Below, piece after piece: positions 50,501 to 61,502 of a stretch of DNA of 64,000 bases; position 1 is the first letter of the stretch; each line of letters opens with the position of its first letter. Source of the DNA: Glandiceps talaboti (taxonomy: Eukaryota; Hemichordata; Enteropneusta; Spengelidae); assembly GCF_964340395.1 (NCBI RefSeq), contig NC_135550.1:10896908-10960907 (forward strand). Reading direction: 5' to 3'. A program made the translations under genes and the position numbers. The notes below the pieces were generated by a model, which saw only the letters and a list, made by a program, of their open reading frames with translations, made no database searches and was not told the origin of the DNA.

Positions 50501-51370
50501 TACATACATACATACATACGCACACACACACACATACATACATACATACATACATACATACATACATACATACATACATACATACATACATACATACATA
50601 CATACATGCATAAAAGATCGTGTATATGATAATGGGACTTTCAATTGCTGCTTTGAAAAAGATTATTTCTTAAAAGTAAACAAATAAATTTAAACCTCAC
50701 AACTAAACCCCCACCCCCAAATATACCACTTTTCTCCATACAAGTACAGTACCTCATGGATATAATAGGGCAGAACCATGAATACAGGATTTACCCCATG
50801 ATCGTTTCTAACTTACTGGTATCATACGTATAGACTGTGTGACATATGTAGATTATTATAATCTAATCAGTCTGTCTCAAATGTTACAATGGAAACCAAG
50901 TGAGAGTTTAAATCAATGAACAAAATCAAATTGTCATCTACATGTAATGATCATCATATCACGAAACAGATTTCAGAAACCAAACAAGATACAAACGCAT
51001 GTTAAGAACTGCTTTCTTTATTGTCCGGTGAAATGAAGCGGTGAAATAAGACATATACATCGTTTAGGTCAACGTTTACGACAGAATCTTGCGAACAGCT
51101 GCCACATCCTCTTCCGGTCGACATGATTATTCGTACATCGACTGAAAATGTCAAAGCCTTACCTGTCGTCGGGATAATATCCATTGAGCTGTCGGGGGCA
51201 TCTATCATGTCAACAGTAACCTTATCGACTCTGTTGCCGCCATTACTACTTCTTGCCTGATATAATTTATCTTTCACTTGATTCATGGCTGTAGAATTAC
51301 TGTACTTTCCTCGAAAATAACCATCGTCGTTCGTTTGCAACGTGGATTTCAGCGATGAAGTGGCAGCCAT
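38795..51370 (-). CDS. SLC30A6: Zinc transporter 6 (SLC30A6/ZnT6), 10 exons, ~564 aa
   Basis: Exons in gene order (minus): 51370-51163, 50050-49911, 48907-48823, 47847-47739, 46907-46827, 46118-45939, 45050-44931, 44375-44225, 40167-40054, 39301-38795. All GT-AG with matching phases, 1695 nt. ZnT6 is the non-transporting partner of ZnT5 in the early secretory pathway. Family blocks: LTAYTYLMLFDIMSLGTCLI (TM2), RFEVLAVFSSTVLAQ (TM3), DVHTGRLLLG, SSSWLQEHFADMSR, GTMFPMSVYTGKMLLQTTPS, IIGQLDK, LDGVLEFRNEHFWTVSFG, MVLAHVTNRL. The HxxxD metal sites of active ZnTs read LxxxD (L152/D156) and YxxxD (Y310/D314), the ZnT6 hallmark of lost zinc binding. About 100 extra N-terminal residues precede the SSLGRLRHEL block that matches the human start region. 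The frame stays open upstream of the chosen Met to about 51661, so the start could differ. The last exon has a Ser/Pro/Asn-rich tail, as in human. Confidence 0.95.
39628..39990 (+). mobile_element. MITE family C copy in SLC30A6 intron 9
   Basis: Best-preserved copy: accatgcacaagccaagtta head; inner inverted arms (gtgacctaatgggt against ccccttaagtcac; ttattcccaaatgttt against aaaaatattgggaa); central tcactactcatctagcgac. Confidence 0.78.
41765..41807. repeat. Short palindrome with tctcagaccac arms
   Basis: aattatctcagaccacta and the inverse tgtggtctgagatatt. Related to 36791-36840. In SLC30A6 intron 8. Confidence 0.65.
42835..43177. other. Unclassified open block in SLC30A6 intron 8
   Basis: Open for about 100 codons on both strands with more CpG than its surroundings. 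Neither translation shows a family motif. It may be part of a transposon or a chance open frame. I do not call a gene. Confidence 0.25.
46949..47105. repeat. (CATA)n/(CA)n microsatellite
   Basis: cata units interrupted by three cacaca stretches, in SLC30A6 intron 4 next to exon 5. Met/Tyr/Val/Cys-rich and Thr/His/Ile-rich frames over it are artefacts. Confidence 0.97.
47175..47252. repeat. (CA)n microsatellite
   Basis: Nearly pure ca run of about 75 bp, SLC30A6 intron 4. Confidence 0.98.
48400..48765 (+). mobile_element. MITE family C copy in SLC30A6 intron 3
   Basis: gccatgcatgagccaagttg head; inner arms tgtgacctaagggttttgtc and gaccccttaggtcac around gctagacgagtagtg; tail ttggctgaatgaataaaaat. 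Confidence 0.78.
49641..49816. mobile_element. Fold-back element in SLC30A6 intron 2
   Basis: A 176-bp near-perfect palindrome: left arm starts ttgcctggcc, right arm ends ggccaggcaa, with agaatcacatgctatttccc paired to gggaaatagcatgtgattct and a 15-bp loop. Flanks are ata and tata, so a TA duplication is possible. Another small palindrome (gactatttccctagggaaatagttc-like) lies about 150 bp to the left. Confidence 0.8.
50156..50300. repeat. (AC)n then (CATA)n microsatellite
   Basis: ac run at 50156-50189 and cata run to about 50300, in SLC30A6 intron 1. Confidence 0.97.
50428..50610. repeat. (CATA)n/(CA)n microsatellite
   Basis: Long cata run with two cacaca interruptions, in SLC30A6 intron 1. 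Confidence 0.97.
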
Positions 51371-52193
51371 AGCGTATACATGCATACATGTCCGAAGAAC
51401 GACAATAGTGATTGGTGAAAGCGGGGGAGAAGTCTTTGCAATGAACCAATCAATAGACGCGTATCTTGGATATGTGAAAAGAGAGCGACCTCGCCTTTCT
51501 GTTACCCAACGTATGAGGGCAGTATAACAAATAGATGTGATATTGTTACTGCAGCTAGCATAAAGCTTTGCTGCAGCACGTCCTACTGCACGAGTGATGT
51601 TCACACTGAAGAGGTAGGAGAAGTACAAAATAAGGCAACCTTTCCAAATATAAATGTACATTAATATTTCTCACCTGTTGTACAAAAACAAATTACTTTT
51701 TGATAACACAACAGCTGTATTTATTGTTGATGACCCTGTGTAGGGACATGTGGTGGCATGGATAATGTGCTTTTTAATTTTAAAAGTTTTTATACTAATT
51801 TGCGTACTGTGGTGTGAATACACACAGTCCTTTGGAATAGGGGCTGGAACATTCCGCTAAATGAAATTTCGCATTTATAATAATCAAAATTTAGGATGTA
51901 TATTAGTGTTTATTTTATGTAATTTCCTACAAATCTTGATAATTGAATTAATTAACTTTATTACTTAACAACATGCTGTGGAAAGCATGGTATAGTAAAC
52001 ACAATACAATACAATACAATACAAGACAAAAATACAATACACATTACTTTTCTGCTGGGGGGAATGACAATAATTTATATATACCACATACATATACATA
52101 TTGTAGTCTAGTTCTTTGCAAAGTTTGAACATTTTGATCATTTTCGATCATGTCTGTTTTCATCTTATAGGTGACAAATTTCCTGCAGTTGCC
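51371..52193. promoter_or_regulatory. Divergent promoter region, SLC30A6 / CEBPZOS
   Basis: The start codons of the two genes are 823 bp apart on opposite strands. Candidate 3' splice sites just before the CEBPZOS ATG (ttatag at 52170, cctgcag at 52188) suggest a non-coding first exon further left, perhaps close to the SLC30A6 transcription start. No TATA box assigned. Inference from layout. Confidence 0.5.
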
Positions 52194-53853
52194 ATGGTGA
52201 TTAATATAGATCCTCATAAATTTAGACGTGGGATCCGAGTCGTTCTAGCAGCCGAGGCAGTCGTTTTCTTTGGGGCTTATTATGTGTTCCACAAAATGAA
52301 CACAAACCAAGGTGAGACCCAATCTGATTAAAATCCGATGTGGTGAAAGCGGCTAGATGTCCTTATTCACCTCTATTCATCGTGTTGTGACGTTTGTTTT
52401 GTTCGTAGTGAATCACAACCTCTAGCCACTTTCACCACATCGGATTTTAATCAGATTGGGTGAGACCTAGAGCGGTTAAAAATTGATATGTCATTGACTT
52501 ACAGTAAGTATAATTGGTTCTGTTTCTAGCATAATGTGCTGCATAAATTCAAATTATGATGTAGAGTGTCATCCCAACATAATGTCATTGTTACTGTGTA
52601 CCTGTACCGATACTATACTACAACCCCCCATGATGCCTGAGAACCAGTGTGGTATACTCACAACTTTGGATAGTATACAGTGTACAGGCAAGAGAATTTC
52701 AGGTGTTCTTGATGTCCGTACTTCATGAATGAAGTGAGTGAGTGAGTGAGTGAGTGACAGTGCAGTAGCACACACCACAAGCTGCATGAGCGAAAATACC
52801 CCAACTGCTTTACCGGTACTCCTCTGTCATGTAGTACAGTTTTTATAACATTTAATACCTGAAAAAGCACATTACATAATACTACATGACTGTATAACTG
52901 CATTGCTGTGATTTCAAGCACATGTACTTAGTTCTACAGTGTTAATATCAATAGTCGACATACATAGCAATGCAAGTATAATCACTGGTACATATCTTGT
53001 TATTTCAGATTACAGACAAAAGATGCATACAAAGCATCCAATGGTATTAGAAGGTATGTGTGAATGAACAAAGAGTTCTGTGGTCGGGGGGGGGGGGAGG
53101 GGGGGGGGCAAACTGTGTGATAGATTGTTGTTGTTTACACCACCAGATTGTTGTAGCATCATTTACGCATTTGAAAGATATGTTGGTGTCAACTAAAATC
53201 AGACAACTGTGAAATATTGGTGCCATTCTTTTTTTTCTTTTTTTTTATACCATACGTATTATTAGATGAATGTTGAATAGTTTGTCAGGGAAATGCCAAG
53301 CCTAACTATTTAGGAACTGTTAATTTGTGAAAGAATTAATCAGTTGATGAGTTTGAAAACTGAAGACATTCATTTCATAGCCATGCTAGCTGGCCTGTGT
53401 TATGGATGAAAAGTTGTGAATGTTCTAACAAACTCAGTGGTGTATTTGTATAAAGTTGATACTTAGTGTAGTATAGGTTGGATTCAACCAAAGTATATCT
53501 GATTGTCGCCAGTGAAAAATGAGCAAAGTATTATTTGTCTTTCTCTGTCTGCAAGTCAGCAAAACTGACTATAATGGATGGTTACCGCTGTAGACAACAT
53601 GCTTGAGTGAAATAATTTGGTGTAAGCTTAAAGCCAGGGCATGACAAGTTTGTCTCATTGTCTGTGACCAAAATTTACAAAGATTGGGAAATTCCATGTG
53701 TAAAATGTACATGTATGAAATTGCATAAGGTTCATAAATTAATAATATTTGCCTCTGTGTTTTGTTACAGCATTCTACAAGTCTGCAGAGTGGGGAGGAA
53801 TCAAAGACACAAGGCAGAATGACTACAAAGCGTGGGGTATCACAGACAAGTAA
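52194..53853 (+). CDS. CEBPZOS: CEBPZOS homologue, small mitochondrial membrane protein, 3 exons, 81 aa
   Basis: Exons 52194-52311, 53009-53053, 53771-53853; phases 1 and 1 agree; TAA stop. Human CEBPZOS is 80 aa and mitochondrial. Features: a basic N-terminus (PHKFRRGIR), one membrane segment at about residues 14-33 (VRVVLAAEAVVFFGAYYVF region), then HKMNTNQDYRQKMHTKHP and a C-terminal FYKSAEWGGIKD block, all matching the family (KMHTSQDFRQ-like and YYKS-GI--like blocks in human). Molecular function is not settled. A MITE lies in intron 1 eight bases after exon 1, and its target duplication has copied the donor site. In human it sits opposite CEBPZ; here the neighbour is SLC30A6. Confidence 0.9.
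52311..52467 (+). promoter_or_regulatory. CEBPZOS: Duplicated 5' splice site around a MITE (CEBPZOS intron 1)
   Basis: ggtgagacc at 52311-52319 (last exon base plus the first eight intron bases) is repeated at 52459-52467, on the far side of the element. Using the second copy would add 148 nt, including the element, shifting frame and giving an early stop (about nine codons on, after QGETQSD). Confidence 0.85.
52320..52458. mobile_element. Fold-back MITE with 9-bp target duplication, copy 2
   Basis: 139 bp, same family as 8070-8288: caatctgattaaaatccga start, cggattttaatcagattg end. The left arm keeps the longer shared core (tattcacctctattcatcgt), while the right arm is partly deleted. Flanked by ggtgagacc. 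Confidence 0.92.
53080..53108. repeat. Interrupted G run
   Basis: About 25 G with one a, in CEBPZOS intron 2. Confidence 0.95.
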
Positions 53854-54062
53854 AAAAGTGAAGACATTAATTTATAAGTTTTATTTTATGAGTCTTTAGA
53901 TATTGGACAGTAGATTATAACTGTTATGGGTTAAGTTACATTTATTGCATATCCACTGGACTTTGAAGGTGGTAGGAAAAAAAAACTTGCTGGTAAATAC
54001 ATGTAGAGTGTATTTTGTGGTGGTATGCTATTATGTGTAATAGAATTCAACTGAAAAATGTA

Positions 54063-54068
54063 AATAAA
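54063..54068 (+). promoter_or_regulatory. Candidate CEBPZOS polyadenylation signal
   Basis: aataaa about 210 bp after the stop codon, followed by a T-rich stretch (taattttttgtaattg). Confidence 0.6.
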
Positions 54069-54268
54069 GTAATTTTTTGTAATTGATGCTATTATAGTAG
54101 ATAGATTGTTTTCAACCGTGAGATGTTCATGAAGTCAGAGTTATGCAAATATGGTTTGTGCAGCATGAGTTCTTTTCACACCTTTAATCCAATTACATGC
54201 ACAGTGCTGTTTTCATGGTGTACAATATTTCGATGACTAACAGCCAGTTTATCTTAGTACCTGACTCT

Positions 54269-54309
54269 GTGTGTGTGTGTGTGTGTGTGCGTGTGTGTGT
54301 GTGTGTGTT
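54269..54309. repeat. (TG)n microsatellite
   Basis: About 20 tg units with one gc interruption, between CEBPZOS and UQCC3. Confidence 0.96.
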
Positions 54310-54691
54310 GCTATTGTGTCATTCCGTGGGGGAGGGGGGGGGTTTGACTGGTCAGCTTTGATAATGATCCAATAGTACTTAATGTTGCTTCCCTCATAAA
54401 CAATATGTATACCCAGCAAAGTGTTCATACTATTTGGCAAACTGTTGTAAAAGGCCACCTTATAATCCCCATGATGTACCCTAGCTATTGAGCACATATC
54501 TACAGGCTGTAAACCACTAACCTCTTTTTCTGTCATCAGAAATATATGCCCTGGCCTGTGCAAACTGTATATACCCTCGTATAACATTATTTTCTCATTG
54601 ACAAACGAAAATAGCTATATTTTTTTTGGCCCATCATTGAAAATTGACAGCAAAGATTCTCTGCTTGTTCATGAACTCATGTAATGATTTA

Positions 54692-54692
54692 T

Positions 54693-54738
<46 letters not shown>
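54692..54738. repeat. (TTG)n microsatellite
   Basis: About 15 ttg units, 300 bp upstream of the UQCC3 start. Confidence 0.96.
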
Positions 54739-55039
54739 CAAAATTACACAATAAACATTAAAGTAGCATGTACAATAGACTACAACAGGACAGAAAGACT
54801 ATACATATACCCAAAAATAATAGCGACAAACAAACAATAAAAATACAAAAAAAATGTCTGTAAAGGGAATGGAGAAACAGGTGCCAAGCACCTCTACAAG
54901 TGTCCAACCAACAAATGGATTTCTTCTGCTTCGTGAGCAAATTTGTATAAACAACAGCAGAAAGAATAGTACTCTTAAACGTTGGTGGCAGGTTTCTACC
55001 AGAATCGTTCTCACGTTCGTAAAGCCCGTGCACATAAGT

Positions 55040-56444
55040 ATGGCAGCCCGCAGGATTGGACAGATTGCTGTGATGGGGGGTATAGTGCTTGGCGGCTATA
55101 TACTTATGCAAGTTGTCAGTCCTAACGACGATGAACTCATAAAGGTGATGTACAATCCGATGTAATGTATTTTTATTTCGTAAAGCCGTAATGTTACGTA
55201 ACATACTGTGTACATCAGAGCGTGTGTGTTGTTATAAAATGCCAGTGCGACCTGGATCTGGAGTTTGGAGCTCCGAACTATCGATGGCACAATGTTTGAC
55301 TTGGCTCATGTAACAGATAGTGAGGACGATGTTCATGTATGATTAATGTACAACCTTCCTCGAATGTTTATTCCCGAACTAATTCAAAAGTAGTCGGAAT
55401 TTCGGCAGAAAATATCAGTCAACATGATCAAATGTCGTGAAGGTTACTATTATAGCGCCCCCAGCGTTCATGCTGCAGCTATAGTAAAACGTCTGTTGAT
55501 GGCATATCTAAATGACATTGTCTAGTGACACTGTCGATTGGTATTAGACTGCAGCTGAAAATAGCAAACACATATCGTCACTGTGAAAAGTACTTGATAA
55601 AGAGTTTCCTCATGATTTGCCAGGCTGGGGGCCAAAAATCAGAAAGTTAATTTGAACAACACATATTTTAATAGAAATTAGAAGTCTATTTGTGCCAAAA
55701 CAAATACACATGTACTACAACCATAGAAAAAAAAGTATATTCACCTATCAAAATAGAATACATATATGTAAAATTCTAGTTATCTGAAAGTCTTGGTTCA
55801 TTTGAAAATAGGATTTTAAATGAACAACCATAGTTAGAGTAGAAATGTTATAATTGAATTGTCAGTCATATTAAGTTTGTTTAAAATTATGTATGATTGG
55901 CCATTACAATTTACACTACTGTATCATTTCATATGTATCCAATGTTATATTTGCAAGGATACTGCATATTGTGAGATGTGATGTTAGAAAGGCACATTTA
56001 CATCACCAGTTTAATTTAAAGAGGACAAAGGGAAAGACAGTTACGAGTTACATATATTCTTTAATTAGGGAAATCCATCATAGGAAATATGACATCAGGT
56101 CATTTCATGTGAGGTTATGGAGAAATATGTCAAAACTTTCCTCATATACTGATATTTTATAGAAATAATGACCGTGACAACACACTAATGTGCCTTCTGC
56201 AGATAGCCATGTTTTGTTGTTGCGGTTGCTGTGATAAAAACTGTCATTTCTTGTGAGTCAAAGTCTAGTTCCTGACGACTGTGTTATGATTTTACACTAC
56301 GTTATCTTCACATAGTACTGTAATATGTGAAGATGGCGGAGTGTAAAATCATAACACGGTTGTCAGGAACTAGACTTTGTGAGCCACCACATAGTGCAAT
56401 CAATGTAAGAGATAGGGGAACACCAAATTTTTGTGCATCTCTAG

Positions 56445-56508
<64 letters not shown>

Positions 56509-59500
56509 TGTGTGTGTGTGTGTGTCAGTGGGCATATCAAATTGGCTTAGAGTGCACATTGTACTGCAACACACTATCACCTGTCTTCTTTTCATGAGCT
56601 AGTATTGTTTCACCAATGTACCGTTAGTTCCTCAAATCATGTTGATATTAGTAATAAAGCCTACATGTATATCACCCGAATCTGCAGTATTACATGGATT
56701 CAGGGTAGAATGTATACATGTAGACATGCTCAAGTCTCTTGGCATTTTTCACTCTTTTAATAGTTGAAGAATTTAAAAAAACAAAACCACAATAGTGTTC
56801 TTTCATGTGTAATAGCGACCTGAGTGAGTGATTGCGAACAGAGTGGTGAACACAAGACCCTTGGGAGACAACTACAGTGTACATGTAGTGAAAACAAAAA
56901 AGTTGACCACATTTTCCTCCACAAAATTTGAAACGAATAGCAAATTCAAATTTGAAGATTATGAGACAAAAATTTTTTCCAGGGATTAGTCACAGTGGTG
57001 CCAGTCTAGGTAGAATGGTGTGGTTTTCTAGTGACACTACTTGTTGTACTTGTCAGCCATTATAAGTCTAAACTGTAACCATAAAAAGCTGTCAACAAAA
57101 CTTACTACATTTATGTTTTACAAAACCCCAAAGTTCTATTCTTTGCTGTCACTTCTAAAAATCATTTCATTACAATGGCCCAAGTACAATGTTTGTAACC
57201 CCTTTAGATATCATTCTGACAACTAAAATCTGGCAGATTATGGTTGCAGTGGGTGCCAGCCATGCAGTAATATACTGATGTATAGCCAGGTAGAGCCAAT
57301 GTTAGGTCAAAGATGATTCCCATTTTGCAACACAACAGATGCGCAGCCCTTTTAGGTCACAGCCTTTTGTGCAAATAATTGGAAAAAAGGTTCAATTGGA
57401 TTTGTTGTTGTTATCACATGATTTAAAGTAAAATGAATAAAATGAGTCATTGATAACAAAAGTGACACCTTTTCTCATACCAATATTCCTTTAATATATA
57501 AAAAAATTAGATAACTTATAAATTTATGTCTGATGAGTACTAGAATTTCAACCAATACACACAACATAATTTGATAATAGAATCAGAGAGCTTTTCACTG
57601 CAAACTAATCGGTCTTGTTCACTCTATGAGGGATGACGCTGTTCATTATGATCATGAAATAAGTTGATCTAATCTTATGTCACAATGTGTACTGAGTGAT
57701 GCTAACATAAATGATGACAGTTTAATCTATTATTTTTGTTTCACAGAATGATTAGACAGATAGATATTGTGTTACTGAGCAAACCCGCTGAGATTTTGAC
57801 CCTGTCCTCGTGAAATTTTTTTATCAATGTGTAGAATGGTAGCTAACCAACCAGATGTTTATTTATATAGCGTGATAAATCAATGTGATTGATCGTCAAC
57901 ACATCTATCAATTTGATTACCACAGTGGTGACAGACATCAGCACACCATCTTTTATGATCCGTAGGTAGCTATCTCCTCCCATTGGGTACAACTTGATGA
58001 TTTGCGATCTTTAATTTTTACGCGATTTTATCTTCGACTGTTGAAATTGTTACAACACACAAAATAGGAAAGCACTGATGAAAAGTCATTAGATGTATTG
58101 CTAACACATCTTCTGGGATTTGCTTTTGATGATAAGGGAAAGTCCTTTTATTTCCCGCATGTGGAATAAATGATAAAGTATACAAATTGCAGATAATGGC
58201 AACATGAAATTTTGATGCAGACTACAGGGAATGAAATATACATATACATTGCGTTATCTCCCTGAAAACCACTTCACAGATTCAAAGTGTTTGCCGCAAA
58301 CATGGTTTTTGTGTGTTAGAGAAGTTGCTTTATTGTTAAATTAAGGGGAAAAACATTGATACTTTTGGGTTACACATTTTCTTGTTAGTGTTACCTTCCT
58401 TAAGGAAAGGTAAAGTACTAGCTTTGTTTGTCTGTCTGTCTGTCTGTCCGTCCATCCGTCTGTCTGTCTGTCTGTCTGTCTGCCTGCCTGCCTGTTTGTC
58501 TGTCTGTCTGCCTGTTTCTTCATCTGTATGTAGATTGGCATCAGCTTAATATGGGACAATAGTTTTACATTGGGTAAAACCCGCAATCATTTTTATCAAC
58601 ATCACAAATTTTTTTCAAGTTAAACCTCTCTTACCTTTAGCTTAGTAACCTAGATCATTAATGTTGGTAGATTCAACTAATGGCCCCATCACAGACTTAC
58701 ACACTTAGACTGGTAGATTTTACCTTAATGAAGTGTTGGCCCAAAAACGGGAGCAAATTCTTACTGGGTTTTAAATCTACCGGCTGTGTCAGATGATGTC
58801 ATGGCGTGAATATTAATGATTCTGCATTGGTAGACTTGGACATAGCCAAGTGGGGGTTGAATCATCGGTTGGTACAAAACACAGGTACAGGCCAGGCCAG
58901 GCCAGGCCAGGTCAGGTCAGGTATTGACTCAATATTTTTTTTAGATTTACATTCAGATCCAAAGGTGTGAATCCATCATTATATTTGGTAGATTTTCGAT
59001 TAGTTGTCAGGTTATTTTTTCTCAGCAATGCGCCATCAGATATCTCTCTTTCCAAAATCACCACGCAATTCTGTTCTAGGAATTACATTTTTCACATAGA
59101 TTTCATACTCGTTATTGTACGTACTCGGTGCATTCAAGAGTAAAACCATTTTGCCCTGTTGAAACATTGATGTGTGAATTCATGATTTAATTTTAGGTTT
59201 GAATGCAAAAATTTTAGCATAAGTCTATAAAGCATCTGTGGAGGGCATGTTAGTCAAAATCTGACTGAAAAAACTAGGTTATTAGCTTGGTGGCCTGTAA
59301 ATGAGATAGATAGTGTCATGAAATGGTGTATGTGTCCAGGTTACTGTAACCATAGACCCTAGGATCTATGCTCAAACCTTATTTACAGTTATGTATTTAT
59401 ATCATGGTATTTTGGTTGTTCATGGTGACACAACAGATTATTATATACAATGTACTTGTTGGTCCCTTCAATTTTGTGTTAAAGGTTTTGTGTGTTTGTT

Positions 59501-61122
59501 TATTAACGATACAATGAAGGAGAAATCGTAGAGAGAAATTACCGTTTCATTTGTGTGAAAGCTACTGTATCTATTGTACTATTGCGTGGTTTCAACAAGA
59601 GTTTGAATAACTTTAAAGTGTTACACGGAGATTCTAAAATGCATGCAGAAATAATAATAGTAATAATGTGAATCTCGGGATTCCCTCATTTAAAAGTCGA
59701 CATGTTTTATTTTGGTCTTAAAACTGTCAATATTTTTACGAGGGACAAAGTTGATAAGTTGATAATACGCAGTGGAAATGTTTCCTTTAAAAGGTTTGTT
59801 ATTTCCTGTCTCCAGGATAACCACACTTTAACCTGTATATAATTATGAATCCCTTGCATATATGTGATACAAACATGTCACCACACCATCATATATCTCC
59901 ATTTAGCGTATACAAGATGAATACTTCATGCAGTATCTATCTATCACTACATGTTTGCATGCTATATCAAATAATTGAATTGACAGCTTACTAAACCCAA
60001 GTGACTAGTATCTTTCAAAACTAAGCATTCATACACAAAAAGCCAATTTCCCTGTTGTGTATTTTCAAGAAAAGTTTACACATAAAACGGCAAGAGATGT
60101 GTTAGAAATATGCATTATCCATGATAGGATGAATGAGTTCGTGAACTTGCATTGACTATTTTAACTACATATTGTGATGGAGTACAGTCACGATGGTTTC
60201 ACTGTAATAAGGGAATGATTTACAGTTACTTAAAATAAAGATGTTAAAAGCTCGACACCGATGCCTGAAAGGAAATACTTTTTACTCAAAGTGCCGTCTA
60301 GTATAAATTATTGTAAATGTTAGTGAAAGGTGTAGATGTAGGAAAACTGTCAGCGTTTCCTTTGATATACAATGTAGTGAAGTAATGGGAACAGATCTCC
60401 AATCAGGACGTAAACCAGGAAGTTATCTGTAGATGTATGCATTCGTTGCTAGGTTCCATCATCACTTGTTTGCATGGAACACTAGTGATAACTTAATGTT
60501 AAAAGATCTTTACATGCACTGAAACCTACATGTACCACTGTACTGGTCGATACGACAGATACATGCAGAATACATGCCTTTAGGATGAAATGGAAAGTTT
60601 TTTTCACCTTTTCTTGTGTATTTTCAGGAAATCATTACATGTAAACTTTGAAATCGCTTTTCTTTAGGCAGTGTGATAAGAGAGAGAGAGAGACAGGCTT
60701 AGTTGTAAACACAATATTTTAGTCAGCAGTATAATGCATGTACCCAAATTCCTTTAGTTTTGTTACTTGCTATCATAATCAAAATCTGTCTGGTTCAAAT
60801 TTTACCACCTGAGTGAAAAAATACTGCTAATGGCAATTGCACAACTGAAATCCAATGTCTGACATAAACATATACAATAAGAGAAACATACCTCAAACAT
60901 GGAAACACCCCTACAGGATAATGGAACATCCCAAGAACTTTAGCCAAGTTATTATGTAACATTACCTAACCAGACTTCCACTTTTTATTTTGACAGAAAA
61001 TCACTCAAACTTTTGAAAACCACTCATCAGATTTTTGAACAATTTTTCATCTACACACACCATAAGCAATGTCCCTACCAAATTTGAAATCAGTCGATCC
61101 AGTGGTTTCTCACTCTAACTTG

Positions 61123-61167
<45 letters not shown>

Positions 61168-61502
61168 TTACATGCACACAGGCAAAACTTGATGCCTAAA
61201 AGTGAAACATATCGAATTAGAATTTAGAAAGTATGAAAAAATGTAATAAATTGAACTTTTCATGTTCTAGATAAAAGTTTTCCCTCTGCAATCTTCTACA
61301 CAAAATCCATAGAATCATGAAAGATGTTTTACGCAAGATTCAGTCCAAATGAACCACCTCCTTTCTTGATATTTTACAGAAACTGCCGGAAAATTTGCCA
61401 TCGAGAATGGATGAGTCCAAATTTCGATCACAACAGCTATTGAACAGACTAAAAGAGGCAGCTGAATCACCAGACCCTGTGTGGATTCCCAAGAAAAAGT
61501 AA
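55040..61502 (+). CDS. UQCC3: UQCC3-like complex III assembly factor, 2 coding exons, 75 aa
   Basis: Exons 55040-55144 and 61380-61502, a phase 0 junction, TAA stop. UQCC3 is a small inner-mitochondrial-membrane protein needed for cytochrome b maturation in complex III; human is 93 aa. Seen: short basic N-terminus (MAARRIG), a membrane segment at about residues 7-27 (QIAVMGGIVLGGYILMQVV), then SPNDDELIKKLPENLPSR, and an amphipathic helix with QQLLNRLKEAAE that matches the family's QQLL--LQEAA block, ending in a Trp and a Lys-rich tail. The donor (AAG|GTGATG) is weaker than most here. The 6.2-kb intron is large for such a gene. The match rests on short blocks, so a different small mitochondrial protein remains possible. 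Confidence 0.78.
56259..56379. mobile_element. Fold-back element in the UQCC3 intron
   Basis: Left arm caaagtctagttcctgac then gtgttatgattttacac; right arm is the inverse, ending ggaactagactttg. 121 bp. No certain target duplication. Confidence 0.75.
56449..56525. repeat. (TG)n microsatellite
   Basis: About 38 tg units with one ta, just downstream of the fold-back element. Confidence 0.97.
58424..58515. repeat. (TCTG)n/(CCTG)n microsatellite
   Basis: Tetranucleotide tctg run with ccgt and cctg variants. Confidence 0.95.
61127..61165. repeat. (CA)n microsatellite
   Basis: About 19 ca units near UQCC3 exon 2. Confidence 0.96.

Larger units (their letters stand above)
57240..61300. other. Distal part of the UQCC3 intron
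   Basis: No exon, RNA or transposon protein seen. Mostly unique sequence with small repeats: (tctg)n at 58424-58515, (ggcca)n at 58888-58922, (ga)n at 60680-60694 and (ca)n at 61127-61165. It may hold regulatory DNA. Confidence 0.5.

Noticed and set aside
51163-51210. Alternative SLC30A6 exon 1 donor at GATAAG|GTTACT
   Set aside because: It would end in phase 0, which does not fit exon 2; the GTAAGG donor at 51162 fits phase 1 and is stronger.
55893-56162. 89-codon Arg/Lys/His-rich open frame in the UQCC3 intron
   Set aside because: No recognisable domain, no splice context, adjacent to a fold-back element; probably chance.
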